7,367 nucleotides of DNA from Ferruginibacter sp. (GCA_018057635.1 JAGPDJ010000112.1:1-7367), one strand, 5' to 3'; shown: positions 1 through 6,501, numbered from the stretch's first letter. Numbers and translations: made by a program. Notes: generated by a model not told the origin, from the letters alone.

Positions 1-374
1 AACGGGCAGCAATAGCCGCACTTACGGGAACCCTGGAACCAACACATGCCATGGTTAAAAAATTCAGGGAACGAAGGGAAAAAGTGATGCAACTGGTTAA
101 GAATATTCCGGGTATTATTTGCAATGAACCTCCGGGTGCATTTTATATTTTCCCGGATGTTAGTTCTTATTTTGGCAAAGTAACAGAAGCAGGGGAGACC
201 ATCAGCAATGCGGATGATTTGTGTATGTATTTTTTAAATACGGCCCATGTATCTGTAGTTACCGGGAAAGCTTTTGGAGAACCAAATTGCATCCGCATTT
301 CTTTTGCAAACAGTACAGAAAATATTGAGAAAGGGTTTGTGAAGATCAGGAATGCGTTGGCGGGATTACATTGA
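1..374 (+). CDS. Aspartate aminotransferase-like PLP enzyme, C-terminal part (5' end outside window)
   Basis: The open frame runs in from the left edge (first full codon at 3) to a TGA at 372-374, giving 123 residues of a fold-type I pyridoxal-phosphate aminotransferase. The ATG at 51 is internal and is not the start. Visible family marks are the segment PPGAFYIFPDVSSYFGK, typical of bacterial aspartate/aromatic aminotransferases, and the block NCIRISFANSTENIEKG. The Arg in IRISFA corresponds to the conserved arginine that binds the substrate alpha-carboxylate. The PLP-binding lysine would lie upstream of the window. The family moves amino groups between amino acids (often aspartate) and 2-oxoglutarate in the cytoplasm. 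Exact substrate cannot be decided from this fragment; an aspartate or related 2-oxo-acid specificity is the best guess. The gene converges on coaE, with a heptamer-repeat hairpin between them. Confidence 0.9.
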   Translation, partial: RAAIAALTGTLEPTHAMVKKFRERREKVMQLVKNIPGIICNEPPGAFYIFPDVSSYFGKVTEAGETISNADDLCMYFLNTAHVSVVTGKAFGEPNCIRISFANSTENIEKGFVKIRNALAGLH

Positions 375-383
375 GGTGTGGGG

Positions 384-478
384 AGATACAAGAAACATGA
401 TACAAGATACATGATTTACAGATTTACAATCTGTTGCAAAAGTTAATCAGGTATCTTGAATCCTTTATCCTGTATCAT
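384..478. repeat. Heptamer-period inverted array A (aminotransferase/coaE gap)
   Basis: Left arm units in strict 7-base phase are acaagaa (388-394), acatgat (395-401), acaagat (402-408) and acatgat (409-415). Right arm units are gtatctt (451-457), gaatcct (458-464), ttatcct (465-471) and gtatcat (472-478). The arms are reverse-complementary: 399-418 pairs with 443-462 at 17 of 20 positions. Inside lies a smaller hairpin, acagatt/aatctgt (418-424 with 428-434), with a 3-base loop. The element fills the space between two convergent stop codons. It could act as a bidirectional end-of-transcript structure, but there is no T-run. Confidence 0.7.
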
Positions 479-480
479 CT

Positions 481-1083
481 CTACAAATTTAATAGCTTTC
501 GGTACAACTCCTCCACCTGTGGTATCAGTAACTGCTCTTCGTCATTTGTGATGATAAAATTACAGAGGTTCATTTTCTTTGTTTCATCCATCTGTTTATT
601 GAGGCGTGATTCTACAGCTTCTTTGGTAAGTTTGTCTCTTTTCATTGCACGCTGCAGCCTAAGTTTATAAGGCGCATTTACGCCAATTACATAATCCAGG
701 TTTTTTTGCGCACCGCTTTCAAAAAGTAATGCAGCTTCCTTGATGGCAAAAGGTATTTCTGAACTATTATTTTCATGGCCGATATTTTTCATCCAGTTTT
801 CGGCATCCGCAATTGTTGCAGGGTGTACCAGCGTATTAAGTAAGGCGAGTTTCTGTGGATCATTGAATACCAGTGAAGCTAGTTTTGTACGGTTTAACTG
901 CTTGTTCTCATAAACTTCCGGGCCAAAATTTTCTATAATTTTCTGTTGCAGCTCTTCATCCTCATTCATTAGTCTTTTGGCAGCATCATCAGCATAATAA
1001 ACTGGTATACCAAGTACTTCAAATATCCTGGCAACGGTGGTCTTGCCACTGCCGATTCCACCGGTGATACCGATTCTGAGCAT
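481..1083 (-). CDS. coaE: Dephospho-CoA kinase
   Basis: This 200-residue protein has the usual length for CoaE, the cytoplasmic enzyme that phosphorylates the 3'-hydroxyl of dephospho-CoA with ATP, the last step of coenzyme A synthesis. The Walker A loop GITGGIGSGKT is at residues 5-15. The family aspartate region after strand 2 is YYADDAAKRL (29-38). LVHP (85-88), EAALLFESG (116-124), the lid segment with RD and ESRLNKQ (149-164), and the late IITND strand (177-181) all follow the family order. The ATG at 1083 places the P-loop at the expected distance from the N-terminus. It is the last gene of the minus-strand cluster, separated from yajC by 103 bases that hold a heptamer array. No promoter is evident in that gap, so transcription from upstream is likely. 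Confidence 0.96.
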   Translation of the reverse strand: MLRIGITGGIGSGKTTVARIFEVLGIPVYYADDAAKRLMNEDEELQQKIIENFGPEVYENKQLNRTKLASLVFNDPQKLALLNTLVHPATIADAENWMKNIGHENNSSEIPFAIKEAALLFESGAQKNLDYVIGVNAPYKLRLQRAMKRDKLTKEAVESRLNKQMDETKKMNLCNFIITNDEEQLLIPQVEELYRKLLNL

Positions 1084-1100
1084 AATTCATTTGTTATATT

Positions 1101-1182
1101 TATGATGTATGATGTATGATGTATGATGTGAAACAGGTTCTAAAAATCATACATCATAAATCATACATCACACATCATACAT
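1101..1182. repeat. Heptamer-period inverted array B (coaE/yajC gap)
   Basis: Four perfect tandem copies of tatgatg occupy 1101-1128. After an 18-base spacer come five units in the opposite sense: catacat (1148-1154), cataaat (1155-1161), catacat (1162-1168), cacacat (1169-1175) and catacat (1176-1182). The halves can pair in several registers. The longest perfect stretch is 12 bp (1119-1130 with 1171-1182). It lies inside the minus-strand cluster between yajC and coaE, so a transcript crossing it would form a long A/U-rich hairpin. Confidence 0.85.
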
Positions 1183-1186
1183 TTCA

Positions 1187-1528
1187 TTATTTCTTTACTT
1201 CAGCGGCCGGTTTATTCACATTGGCAGTCCATTCCATGCTGATAGAACTTTTTTCAATTTTGATATAACTACCCGGGCTTGTTTCCAGCATCAGGGTGCC
1301 ATCATCATTTACTTTGTAGATAGTTCCGTGGATACCAGCAATAGTAACTACTTTTTCACCTTTTTGAAGATTAGTGATGAATGCTTTTTGTTGTTTTGCT
1401 TTTTTTGCCTGCGGGCGGATCATAAACATCCAGAATACCAGGATCATTAATCCCATCATGATCAGTGTACCGGTACTTCCACCTTTTCCCTGTGGGTCCA
1501 TCATCAGAAAAATACTTAAAATTTGCAT
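1187..1528 (-). CDS. yajC: Sec translocase accessory subunit YajC
   Basis: This is a 113-residue single-pass membrane protein of the YajC family, which associates with SecDF in the inner membrane and supports Sec-dependent export. A short N-terminal part rich in Gly (GKGGSTG, 14-20) precedes one transmembrane helix (about 21-37). The family signature FMIRPQAKKAKQQKAF (35-50) follows, then the soluble domain LQKGEKVVTIAGIHGTIYKV (54-73), also diagnostic. The start was placed at the ATG at 1526-1528. An in-frame ATG at 1559-1561 would add 11 polar residues (QQATKKQQTT) that are foreign to the family and encoded by a CAA-rich stretch typical of an untranslated leader here. The gene lies 52 bases downstream of the DUF1573 gene in the same direction. 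Confidence 0.93.
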   Translation of the reverse strand: MQILSIFLMMDPQGKGGSTGTLIMMGLMILVFWMFMIRPQAKKAKQQKAFITNLQKGEKVVTIAGIHGTIYKVNDDGTLMLETSPGSYIKIEKSSISMEWTANVNKPAAEVKK

Positions 1529-1580
1529 TGTTGTTTGTTGTTTTTTGGTTGCCTGTTGCAACCGGTTAAAGTATAAATTA

Positions 1581-2033
1581 TTATTCTTTCCCTATTACTT
1601 CGCCCCTGAGCAGTAAATCTTCAAAGGGCGGATTTGCATTTGAAGTTACTGTTACTGTTTTGCGTACTTCACCGGGCCTGTTCTCGCTGTTGAACTTAAC
1701 TTTTATGAAGCCCATTTCACCTGGTTTTATAGGCTCTTCAGGCTTTTCGGGTACGGTGCAACCACAACTGGCAGAAACATTTGTTACAACCAATGGTTTG
1801 TTGCCTGTATTCCTGAAGCGGTAACTGTATTCCACCAGCTCTCCTTCTGAAATTTTACCAAAATCATATACACTGTCTATTACCTGGACAGTGGTAGGAT
1901 CTTTCATTTCTACAGGAACTGGAACCGGCATCTTTGCCTGCTTATCTTTTTTACGAACATCGCAACTTGTATGCAATACAACAATACACCCTGCAATGAA
2001 GAGAATTTTTGAAAGCTGTAGGGATTTTTGCAT
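1581..2033 (-). CDS. DUF1573 protein, probable lipoprotein
   Basis: This 150-residue protein belongs to the DUF1573 family, common in Bacteroidota and of unknown function. It is predicted to be a small Ig-like beta-sandwich facing the periplasm or cell surface. The N-terminus has a Lys-containing start, a hydrophobic stretch (about 10-20) and a candidate lipidated cysteine: Cys24 in LHTSC or, less likely, Cys16 in IAGC, whose hydrophobic run would be very short. A Pro/Lys-rich linker (27-45) leads to the core. The family hallmarks are VYDFGKISEGE (55-65), YRFRNTGNKPL (71-81), VSASCGCTVPE (86-96) and PIKPGEMGFIKVKF (101-114). The start was placed at 2031-2033, one base after the nusB stop, because it gives a proper signal sequence. 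An upstream in-frame ATG at 2117 would overlap nusB by 83 bases and bury the signal. The tight spacing suggests translational coupling with nusB. Confidence 0.88.
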   Translation of the reverse strand: MQKSLQLSKILFIAGCIVVLHTSCDVRKKDKQAKMPVPVPVEMKDPTTVQVIDSVYDFGKISEGELVEYSYRFRNTGNKPLVVTNVSASCGCTVPEKPEEPIKPGEMGFIKVKFNSENRPGEVRKTVTVTSNANPPFEDLLLRGEVIGKE

Positions 2034-2034
2034 T

Positions 2035-2967
2035 TTATAAAACACTGTTTTTAAAATTTCTTTTTTCAATTTTATTTTCTGCTGTAAGTTCTTTGTGGAT
2101 GTTATCAAGCAAGCCATTTACAAACTGTCCGCTTTGCGGAGTACTGTAAGCTTTAGCAATATCAATATATTCATTGATAGTAACCTTGGTAGGGATGGTT
2201 TCAAAATACAGGAATTCACATACACCCATTTGCAAAATAATAAGATCGAGTGATGCAATCCTGTCGGCATCCCAGTTTTTTAGTTTTGGTTTTATCAGTT
2301 CCAGGCAATGTTCAGTTTTTTCAAGTACAGTATTCAGCAATGATTTGGCAAATTCCCATTTTTCCTTGCTTAGGAATTCTGTAAAACTCTGCAGGCCGGG
2401 TTTATTCAGGTAAGCCGGAACCAAAGTCTGCATCATTTCTGCATCATCATCCCAGTTAATAAAATGCTCTTCCACATGGTTTATAAAGCGTTCATCCGGC
2501 AACATCAGGTTTGAAAAAATGAATTCCAGTATCTTTCTCTCTGATTTCTTATCCCGCTGGGTTAATTCAATATATTCTTTGTAATCAGGAGAATTTTTCA
2601 GGTCTGTGTAGATCTTTTTCAGCAAATCGGTGTCAACCAGGCTGGTTAGTTTTGCTGCGGATAAAGATGATTTGAAATCAGGGTCTTCTACAATTTTCCA
2701 TAACAATTCATTGCCTGCAATGCGTGTATTTGTTGTAAGGTCGCTGGCGGAAGGTAAATGCTTGCTTGCTTTTTGCCTGGCATCTACTTCTGCAAAGCGG
2801 GCAACTTCAGTGATGAAAAATATTAAATAAGTGAATAAATTCCTGCTTTCATCTATCTTCTTGGTAAGTACTGTAAGGGGTTCTCCGGGTTTGGCCTGTC
2901 CACTTAAACTGTCTATGCTGTATAAGGTCTGCATCACTTTTACCCGGATATTTCTTCTGCTGATCAT
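2035..2967 (-). CDS. nusB: Transcription antitermination factor NusB, long Bacteroidota form
   Basis: NusB binds boxA RNA with S10/NusE and supports antitermination of rRNA transcription in the cytoplasm. At 310 residues this is about twice the length of the E. coli protein, which is normal for Bacteroidota. The N-terminal motif SRRNIRVKVMQTLYS (3-17) matches the RNA-binding start of the fold. A helical insertion with no recognised motif (about 25-205) separates it from the rest. The C-terminal half carries the diagnostic block: DADRIASLDLIILQMGVCEF (233-252), IPTKVTINEYIDIAKAYS (258-275) and SGQFVNGLLDNIHKEL (279-294). The ATG at 2967 puts the first motif directly at the N-terminus, as in homologues. 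It is the first gene of the minus-strand cluster and has a good TAnnTTTG box about 25 bases upstream. Confidence 0.95.
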   Translation of the reverse strand: MISRRNIRVKVMQTLYSIDSLSGQAKPGEPLTVLTKKIDESRNLFTYLIFFITEVARFAEVDARQKASKHLPSASDLTTNTRIAGNELLWKIVEDPDFKSSLSAAKLTSLVDTDLLKKIYTDLKNSPDYKEYIELTQRDKKSERKILEFIFSNLMLPDERFINHVEEHFINWDDDAEMMQTLVPAYLNKPGLQSFTEFLSKEKWEFAKSLLNTVLEKTEHCLELIKPKLKNWDADRIASLDLIILQMGVCEFLYFETIPTKVTINEYIDIAKAYSTPQSGQFVNGLLDNIHKELTAENKIEKRNFKNSVL

Positions 2968-2992
2968 TTCTAAAGAACTTTATTTTAGGCTG

Positions 2993-3000
2993 CAAATTTA
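2993..3000 (-). promoter_or_regulatory. Candidate -7 promoter element for the nusB cluster
   Basis: Read on the minus strand this is TAAATTTG, a perfect match to the Bacteroidota primary sigma -7 consensus TAnnTTTG. It ends 25 bases before the nusB ATG, implying a leader of about 20 bases. The matching -33 box (TTTG or TTG) 19-21 bases upstream is poor: only ACTG/CTG-like bases are present there. No other candidate lies in this part of the divergent region. Confidence 0.55.
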
Positions 3001-3122
3001 CGGGTTTAAATTTTCAGCAGGCAGTTTATCAGCATAAATATTGAATAAATGAAAAATTGTCTTATATGCTTCATTTTAAACTGACATACTGGTTATAATC
3101 TGTCAACTCTTCGCTTTTTATA

Positions 3123-3153
3123 ATTTGGTATGATATTTAATAAAGTACCTTCG
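3123..3153 (+). promoter_or_regulatory. Candidate groES-groEL promoter
   Basis: A TTTG box at 3123-3126 is followed after 19 bases by TACCTTCG at 3146-3153. This matches the Bacteroidota pattern TTTG-N19-21-TAnnTTTG except for one C in place of T. Transcription would start near 3160, giving a leader of about 45 bases before the groES ATG. The spacing is right for the family of promoters, but no direct evidence is available. Confidence 0.55.
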
Positions 3154-3156
3154 CAA

Positions 3157-3170
3157 TCCCTAATCAGGGA
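3157..3170 (+). promoter_or_regulatory. Small hairpin at the predicted 5' end of the groES mRNA
   Basis: TCCCT (3157-3161) and AGGGA (3166-3170) are perfectly complementary around a 4-base loop, AATC. The hairpin coincides with the predicted transcription start and first leader bases of groESL. It could stabilise the 5' end of the message or form part of a regulator site. It does not match the CIRCE operator of HrcA (TTAGCACTC-N9-GAGTGCTAA), which is absent from the region. Confidence 0.35.
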
Positions 3171-3204
3171 AAATTATTTAAAACTCAAATCAAAATACCG
3201 AATT

Positions 3205-3486
3205 ATGGCTAAAAAGTTAAACATTACTCCGCTACACGACAGGGTAATTGTGAAACCAGCTGCTGCTGAAGTTAAAACTGCCGGTGGAATTATCATTCCG
3301 GATACTGCTAAAGAAAAACCTCAAAGGGGAACTGTACTGGCTGCAGGTCCTGGCAAAAAAGACGAACCAGTTACTGTTAAAGCAGGAGATGAAGTTCTGT
3401 ATGGTAAATATGCCGGTACAGAAATAACTGTTGAAGGCGTGGATTACCTGATCATGAGGGAAAGTGATATCCTGGCGATCGTGTAA
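3205..3486 (+). CDS. groES: Co-chaperonin GroES (Hsp10)
   Basis: GroES forms a heptameric lid that caps the GroEL cavity during ATP-driven protein folding in the cytoplasm. The 93-residue length is within the usual range. The N-terminal [12 protein letters not shown] (7-18) is the family signature. The mobile loop that contacts GroEL spans about 22-40 and contains [25 protein letters not shown] (42-50), [13 protein letters not shown] (62-74) and the C-terminal [13 protein letters not shown] (81-93) complete the fold. The ATG at 3205 was chosen because [13 protein letters not shown] is the standard start. An in-frame ATG at 3130 would add 25 residues and run through the predicted promoter. It is co-directional with groEL, 160 bases away. 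That spacing is wide for this operon because a heptamer array sits in between. Confidence 0.97.
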   Translation: MAKKLNITPLHDRVIVKPAAAEVKTAGGIIIPDTAKEKPQRGTVLAAGPGKKDEPVTVKAGDEVLYGKYAGTEITVEGVDYLIMRESDILAIV

Positions 3487-3493
3487 ATAAGCC

Positions 3494-3609
3494 ATTAGTT
3501 ATTAGCTATTAGTAAAACTTTTCTAAAATAACCTTTTTAAAGAATTGCTAATAACTAAAAGCTCATTGCTAATAACTAATAGCTAACAACTATCAGCTAA
3601 CAACTAACA
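3494..3609. repeat. Heptamer-period inverted array C (groES/groEL gap)
   Basis: Three left units, attagtt (3494-3500), attagct (3501-3507) and attagta (3508-3514), are followed by a 32-base spacer. Nine right units then run in unbroken 7-base phase: gctaata (3547), actaaaa (3554), gctcatt (3561), gctaata (3568), actaata (3575), gctaaca (3582), actatca (3589), gctaaca (3596) and actaaca (3603-3609). The right units mostly alternate gct/act starts, which gives a 14-base higher-order period. The two halves are complementary; 3502-3513 pairs perfectly with 3575-3586 (12 bp). The array lies in the transcribed spacer of groESL, 37 bases before the groEL start. Confidence 0.85.
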
Positions 3610-3646
3610 GTTCAAAAATTAATTAAAAAATCTAAAAAATTACCAA

Positions 3647-5281
3647 ATGTCTAAAATAATATACTTCGATATTGAAGCAAGGAATAAAATGAAGAAAGGC
3701 GTTGATACGCTTGCCAATGCTGTAAAAGTAACCCTCGGACCTAAAGGCCGTAACGTGGTTATTGAAAAGAAATTCGGAGCTCCACAGGTAACCAAAGATG
3801 GTGTTACTGTAGCCAAAGAAATTGAACTGGAAGATCCAATTGAAAATATGGGTGCCCAGATGGTTAAGGAAGTTGCTTCAAAAACTGCAGATATTGCAGG
3901 TGATGGAACTACAACTGCAACTGTACTGGCTCAAAGTATCATCAGTGAAGGACTTAAAATGGTTGCCGCAGGTGCAAACCCAATGGACCTGAAACGTGGT
4001 ATTGATAAAGCTGTAAGCCTGGTTGTTGCCAGCTTAAGAGACCAAAGCCAGACTGTAGGAAACGACAGCAAAAAGATACAACAGGTTGCAACTATTTCTG
4101 CAAATAATGACGAAACCATCGGTAAACTAATTGCTGAAGCATTTGCAAAAGTTGGTAAAGAAGGTGTTATCACTGTTGAGGAAGCAAAAGGAACAGATAC
4201 AACTGTTGATATTGTAGAAGGAATGCAATTTGACCGCGGATATATCAGTCCGTATTTTGTTACCAACAGCGAAAAAATGCAGGCTGAATTACAAAACCCA
4301 TACATCCTCATTTATGACAAGAAGATATCTGCAATGAAAGATATCCTTCACATATTAGAAAAAGTTGCACAAACCGGCCGTCCGTTGCTCATCATTGCTG
4401 AAGACCTGGAAGGTGAAGCGCTGGCAACACTGGTTGTAAACAAACTGCGTGGTACAATAAAAGTTGCTGCAGTAAAAGCACCGGGTTTTGGCGACAGGAG
4501 AAAAGAAATGCTGACTGATATCGCTATCCTAACTGCCGGTACTGTTATCAGCGAAGAACAGGGTTATAACCTTGAAAATGCTGATCTTACTTATTTAGGC
4601 CAGGCTGCTTCGGTTACTATTGATAAGGACAATACAACTGTAGTTGGTGGTAAAGGTGCAAAGAAAGATATTACTGCCCGGGTAAACCAGATCAAAGCAC
4701 AGGTAGAAAATACAACTTCAGATTACGATAAAGAAAAATTACAGGAACGCCTGGCTAAATTAGCCGGTGGTGTTGCTGTGTTATATGTAGGTGCTGCTAC
4801 TGAAGTGGAAATGAAAGAAAAGAAAGACAGGGTAGATGATGCTTTACATGCAACCCGTGCTGCGGTTGAAGAAGGAATTGTTCCCGGTGGTGGTGTTGCT
4901 TATATCCGTGCTATTGCAAGCCTGGATCCAAAAGTAAAAGGCCAGATTGCTGATGAGCAAACCGGAATGGCCATTGTTCGCCGTGCTTTGGAAGAACCCG
5001 TTCGTACATTAACTGCCAATGCAGGTATTGATGGTTCTATCGTGATCCAGAAAATCAAAGAAGGAAAAGGAGATTTTGGTTTCAATGCAAGAACTGAAGT
5101 GTACGAAAACCTGTTCAAAGCAGGTGTGATCGATCCAACCAAAGTTAGCCGTGTTGCGCTAGAAAACGCAGCTTCTATTGCAGGTATGCTCTTAACCACA
5201 GAATGTGTGGTTGCTGAAAAACCTAAAGAAGAAGCACCGCACGCTCATGGAGCACCTGATATGGGTGGAATGGGTTACTAA
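3647..5281 (+). CDS. groEL: Chaperonin GroEL (Hsp60)
   Basis: GroEL is the ATP-driven double-ring chamber that folds proteins together with GroES in the cytoplasm. The 544-residue length is typical. The equatorial domain begins with [20 protein letters not shown] (27-46) and contains the nucleotide-binding [10 protein letters not shown] (84-93), with Asp86 equivalent to E. coli Asp87. The apical region includes [10 protein letters not shown] and the KAPGFGDRR block. The catalytic aspartate lies in [16 protein letters not shown] (Asp398), followed by the GGGVAY loop. The C-terminal tail is short, with a His-containing HAHG stretch and only one GGM, instead of the repeated GGM of E. coli. The leader just before the ATG is A-rich and lacks a Shine-Dalgarno sequence. 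The gene is expected to be co-transcribed with groES and ends at a strong terminator. Confidence 0.98.
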   Translation: MSKIIYFDIEARNKMKKGVDTLANAVKVTLGPKGRNVVIEKKFGAPQVTKDGVTVAKEIELEDPIENMGAQMVKEVASKTADIAGDGTTTATVLAQSIISEGLKMVAAGANPMDLKRGIDKAVSLVVASLRDQSQTVGNDSKKIQQVATISANNDETIGKLIAEAFAKVGKEGVITVEEAKGTDTTVDIVEGMQFDRGYISPYFVTNSEKMQAELQNPYILIYDKKISAMKDILHILEKVAQTGRPLLIIAEDLEGEALATLVVNKLRGTIKVAAVKAPGFGDRRKEMLTDIAILTAGTVISEEQGYNLENADLTYLGQAASVTIDKDNTTVVGGKGAKKDITARVNQIKAQVENTTSDYDKEKLQERLAKLAGGVAVLYVGAATEVEMKEKKDRVDDALHATRAAVEEGIVPGGGVAYIRAIASLDPKVKGQIADEQTGMAIVRRALEEPVRTLTANAGIDGSIVIQKIKEGKGDFGFNARTEVYENLFKAGVIDPTKVSRVALENAASIAGMLLTTECVVAEKPKEEAPHAHGAPDMGGMGY

Positions 5282-5306
5282 GAAAGAAAAAATACCATAT
5301 AAATTG

Positions 5307-5342
5307 TCCCCGTTATGCAAAAGTATAACGGGGATTTTTTTT
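5307..5342 (+). terminator. Intrinsic terminator of groES-groEL
   Basis: A perfect 10-bp stem, TCCCCGTTAT (5307-5316) with ATAACGGGGA (5325-5334), encloses an 8-base loop and is followed directly by eight T residues (5335-5342). It lies 25 bases after the groEL stop codon and separates the chaperonin operon from the methyltransferase gene. Confidence 0.93.
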
Positions 5343-5379
5343 ATAAGAAAGCATAAAACTTTAAGTTTACAATTATATT

Positions 5380-5408
5380 AAACCAGTAAACCAACAAACC
5401 AACAACCC
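5380..5408 (+). repeat. Short 8-base tandem motif in the methyltransferase leader
   Basis: aaaccagt (5380-5387), aaaccaac (5388-5395) and aaaccaac (5396-5403), followed by the partial copy aaccc, form a direct tandem of about 3.5 units ending 3 bases before the ATG at 5412. Similar CAA-rich, unstructured sequence precedes the yajC start, so this may be an ordinary A/C-rich Bacteroidota translation leader and not a repeat with its own role. Its period (8) differs from the 7-base arrays. Confidence 0.45.
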
Positions 5409-5411
5409 ATC

Positions 5412-6209
5412 ATGGAACAACCCGATTACATCAAACAAAACAAAGAAACCTGGAATATTAAAACAGATATTCATATCGCTTCTACGTTTTATGATATGGA
5501 TAGTTTTATGAAAGGGAAAAATTCCCTGAATGAAATTGAACTGAAATTATTGGGTGATGTTACCGGGAAAACAATTTTACACCTGCAATGCCATTTTGGC
5601 CAGGACAGCATCTCACTGGCACGCATGGGTGCAAAAGTGACCGGTGTCGATCTCTCGGATAATGCAATCGGCAAGGCAACGGAAATTGCTAAGCAATTGA
5701 ATGCAGATGCAACATTTATCTGTTGTAATGTATACGATCTCCCGGCTCACCTGGATAAAACATTTGATATGGTATTTACCAGCTATGGCACTATTGGCTG
5801 GCTTCCCGACTTAGATAAGTGGGCTGCTATTGTATCAAAATACCTGAAACCGGGTGGCAAATTTGTGTTTGCAGAATTTCACCCGGTTGTGTGGATGTAT
5901 GACAATGATTTTGAAAAAGTAACCTACAAGTATTCAAAAGCAGAACCAATTGTAGAAACTGTAACAGGTACTTATGCAGATAAAACGGCCCAGGTATCCA
6001 CACAAACCATCACCTGGAACCATGGAATAGGCGAAGTGGTTAACAGCCTTATAAAAAAGGGAATTGAAATAAATGAACTGAATGAATATGATTATTCACC
6101 GTATGATTGTTTCAATAAAGTGGAGGAATTTGCTCCCGGTAAATTCAGGATAAAGGAATTCGAAAATCTTATTCCAATGGTTTATAGCATTCTGGCAACA
6201 AAAAAATAA
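5412..6209 (+). CDS. Class I SAM-dependent methyltransferase, substrate unknown
   Basis: This 265-residue cytoplasmic protein has the Rossmann-like methyltransferase fold. Motif I, which binds S-adenosylmethionine, is the divergent form ILHLQCHFGQDSISLA (55-70) in place of the common LxxGCGxG. This variant recurs in a family of uncharacterised methyltransferases. GAKVTGVDLSDNAI (73-86) supplies the acidic residue at the end of strand 2 (Asp80) that contacts the ribose. CNVYDLP (105-111) is the motif III region, FDMVFTSYGTIGWL (118-131) is motif IV, and LKPGGKFVFAEFHPVVW (145-161) is the post-motif segment. The C-terminal third (162-265) is a substrate domain rich in Tyr, Glu and Asn. A small-molecule substrate is an inference from the lack of any RNA- or protein-binding extension. 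It stands alone after the groEL terminator; no clear promoter or terminator of its own was seen. Confidence 0.88.
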   Translation: MEQPDYIKQNKETWNIKTDIHIASTFYDMDSFMKGKNSLNEIELKLLGDVTGKTILHLQCHFGQDSISLARMGAKVTGVDLSDNAIGKATEIAKQLNADATFICCNVYDLPAHLDKTFDMVFTSYGTIGWLPDLDKWAAIVSKYLKPGGKFVFAEFHPVVWMYDNDFEKVTYKYSKAEPIVETVTGTYADKTAQVSTQTITWNHGIGEVVNSLIKKGIEINELNEYDYSPYDCFNKVEEFAPGKFRIKEFENLIPMVYSILATKK

Positions 6210-6501
6210 TTCATAACGAGTAATATTGTTTTTGTTGATTCGTGAACTTTTTTTTTATTAAAAAGTATTCAGGCCTTTAAAAAAAATTGGTAAGTTTTTA
6301 TACAATATTGTAAATCTCCCGGATTCTGCATATTGACCTGGTTCATCAATGTGTATTGTTAATTAAATATTAAGACGGGAACAAGTTTCGTACTCAAAAT
6401 CCCATTGGGCATAATGCAATTGTATCGCTGTAATGCAGTGTACACAATCGGTTTAACAAATCTCTGCCGGTTTAGCGAATGTAATTTTAAGTAATCTTGA
6501 T

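Noticed and set aside
484..491. Minus-strand TAAATTTG promoter box
   Set aside because: It lies in the last codons of coaE and points only at the 3' end of the convergent aminotransferase gene; likely a chance match in coding sequence.
434..670. Plus-strand open frame of 78 codons over the 3' end of coaE
   Set aside because: It is antisense to a well-supported coaE and shows no recognisable domain.
1529..1561. Upstream in-frame start for yajC
   Set aside because: It adds a polar QQATKKQQTT stretch absent from the family; the bases look like a CAA-rich leader. It cannot be fully excluded.
2034..2117. Upstream in-frame start for the DUF1573 gene
   Set aside because: It would overlap nusB and place 28 Lys-rich residues before the signal sequence.
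3130..3204. Upstream in-frame ATG giving GroES 25 extra residues
   Set aside because: The extension is unlike any GroES N-terminus and would run through the predicted promoter and leader hairpin. [13 protein letters not shown] at 3205 is the standard start.
2968..3204. CIRCE operator for HrcA upstream of groES
   Set aside because: No TTAGCACTC-N9-GAGTGCTAA or near match was found.
3494..3609. CRISPR-like array
   Set aside because: Units are 7 bases with no unique spacers of constant length and no cas genes; this is a tandem/inverted repeat.
3931..4311. Long minus-strand open frame inside groEL
   Set aside because: It is a shadow of the groEL coding frame, with no start context or recognisable product; the same holds for the one at 4900-5199.
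5363..5370. TAAGTTTA as a -7 promoter box for the methyltransferase
   Set aside because: It has one mismatch at the key G and no good -33 element at the right spacing.
6246..6266. ACTTTTT...AAAAAGT stem after the methyltransferase as an intrinsic terminator
   Set aside because: The stem is almost purely A-T, with only one G-C pair and no T-run after it; too weak to call.
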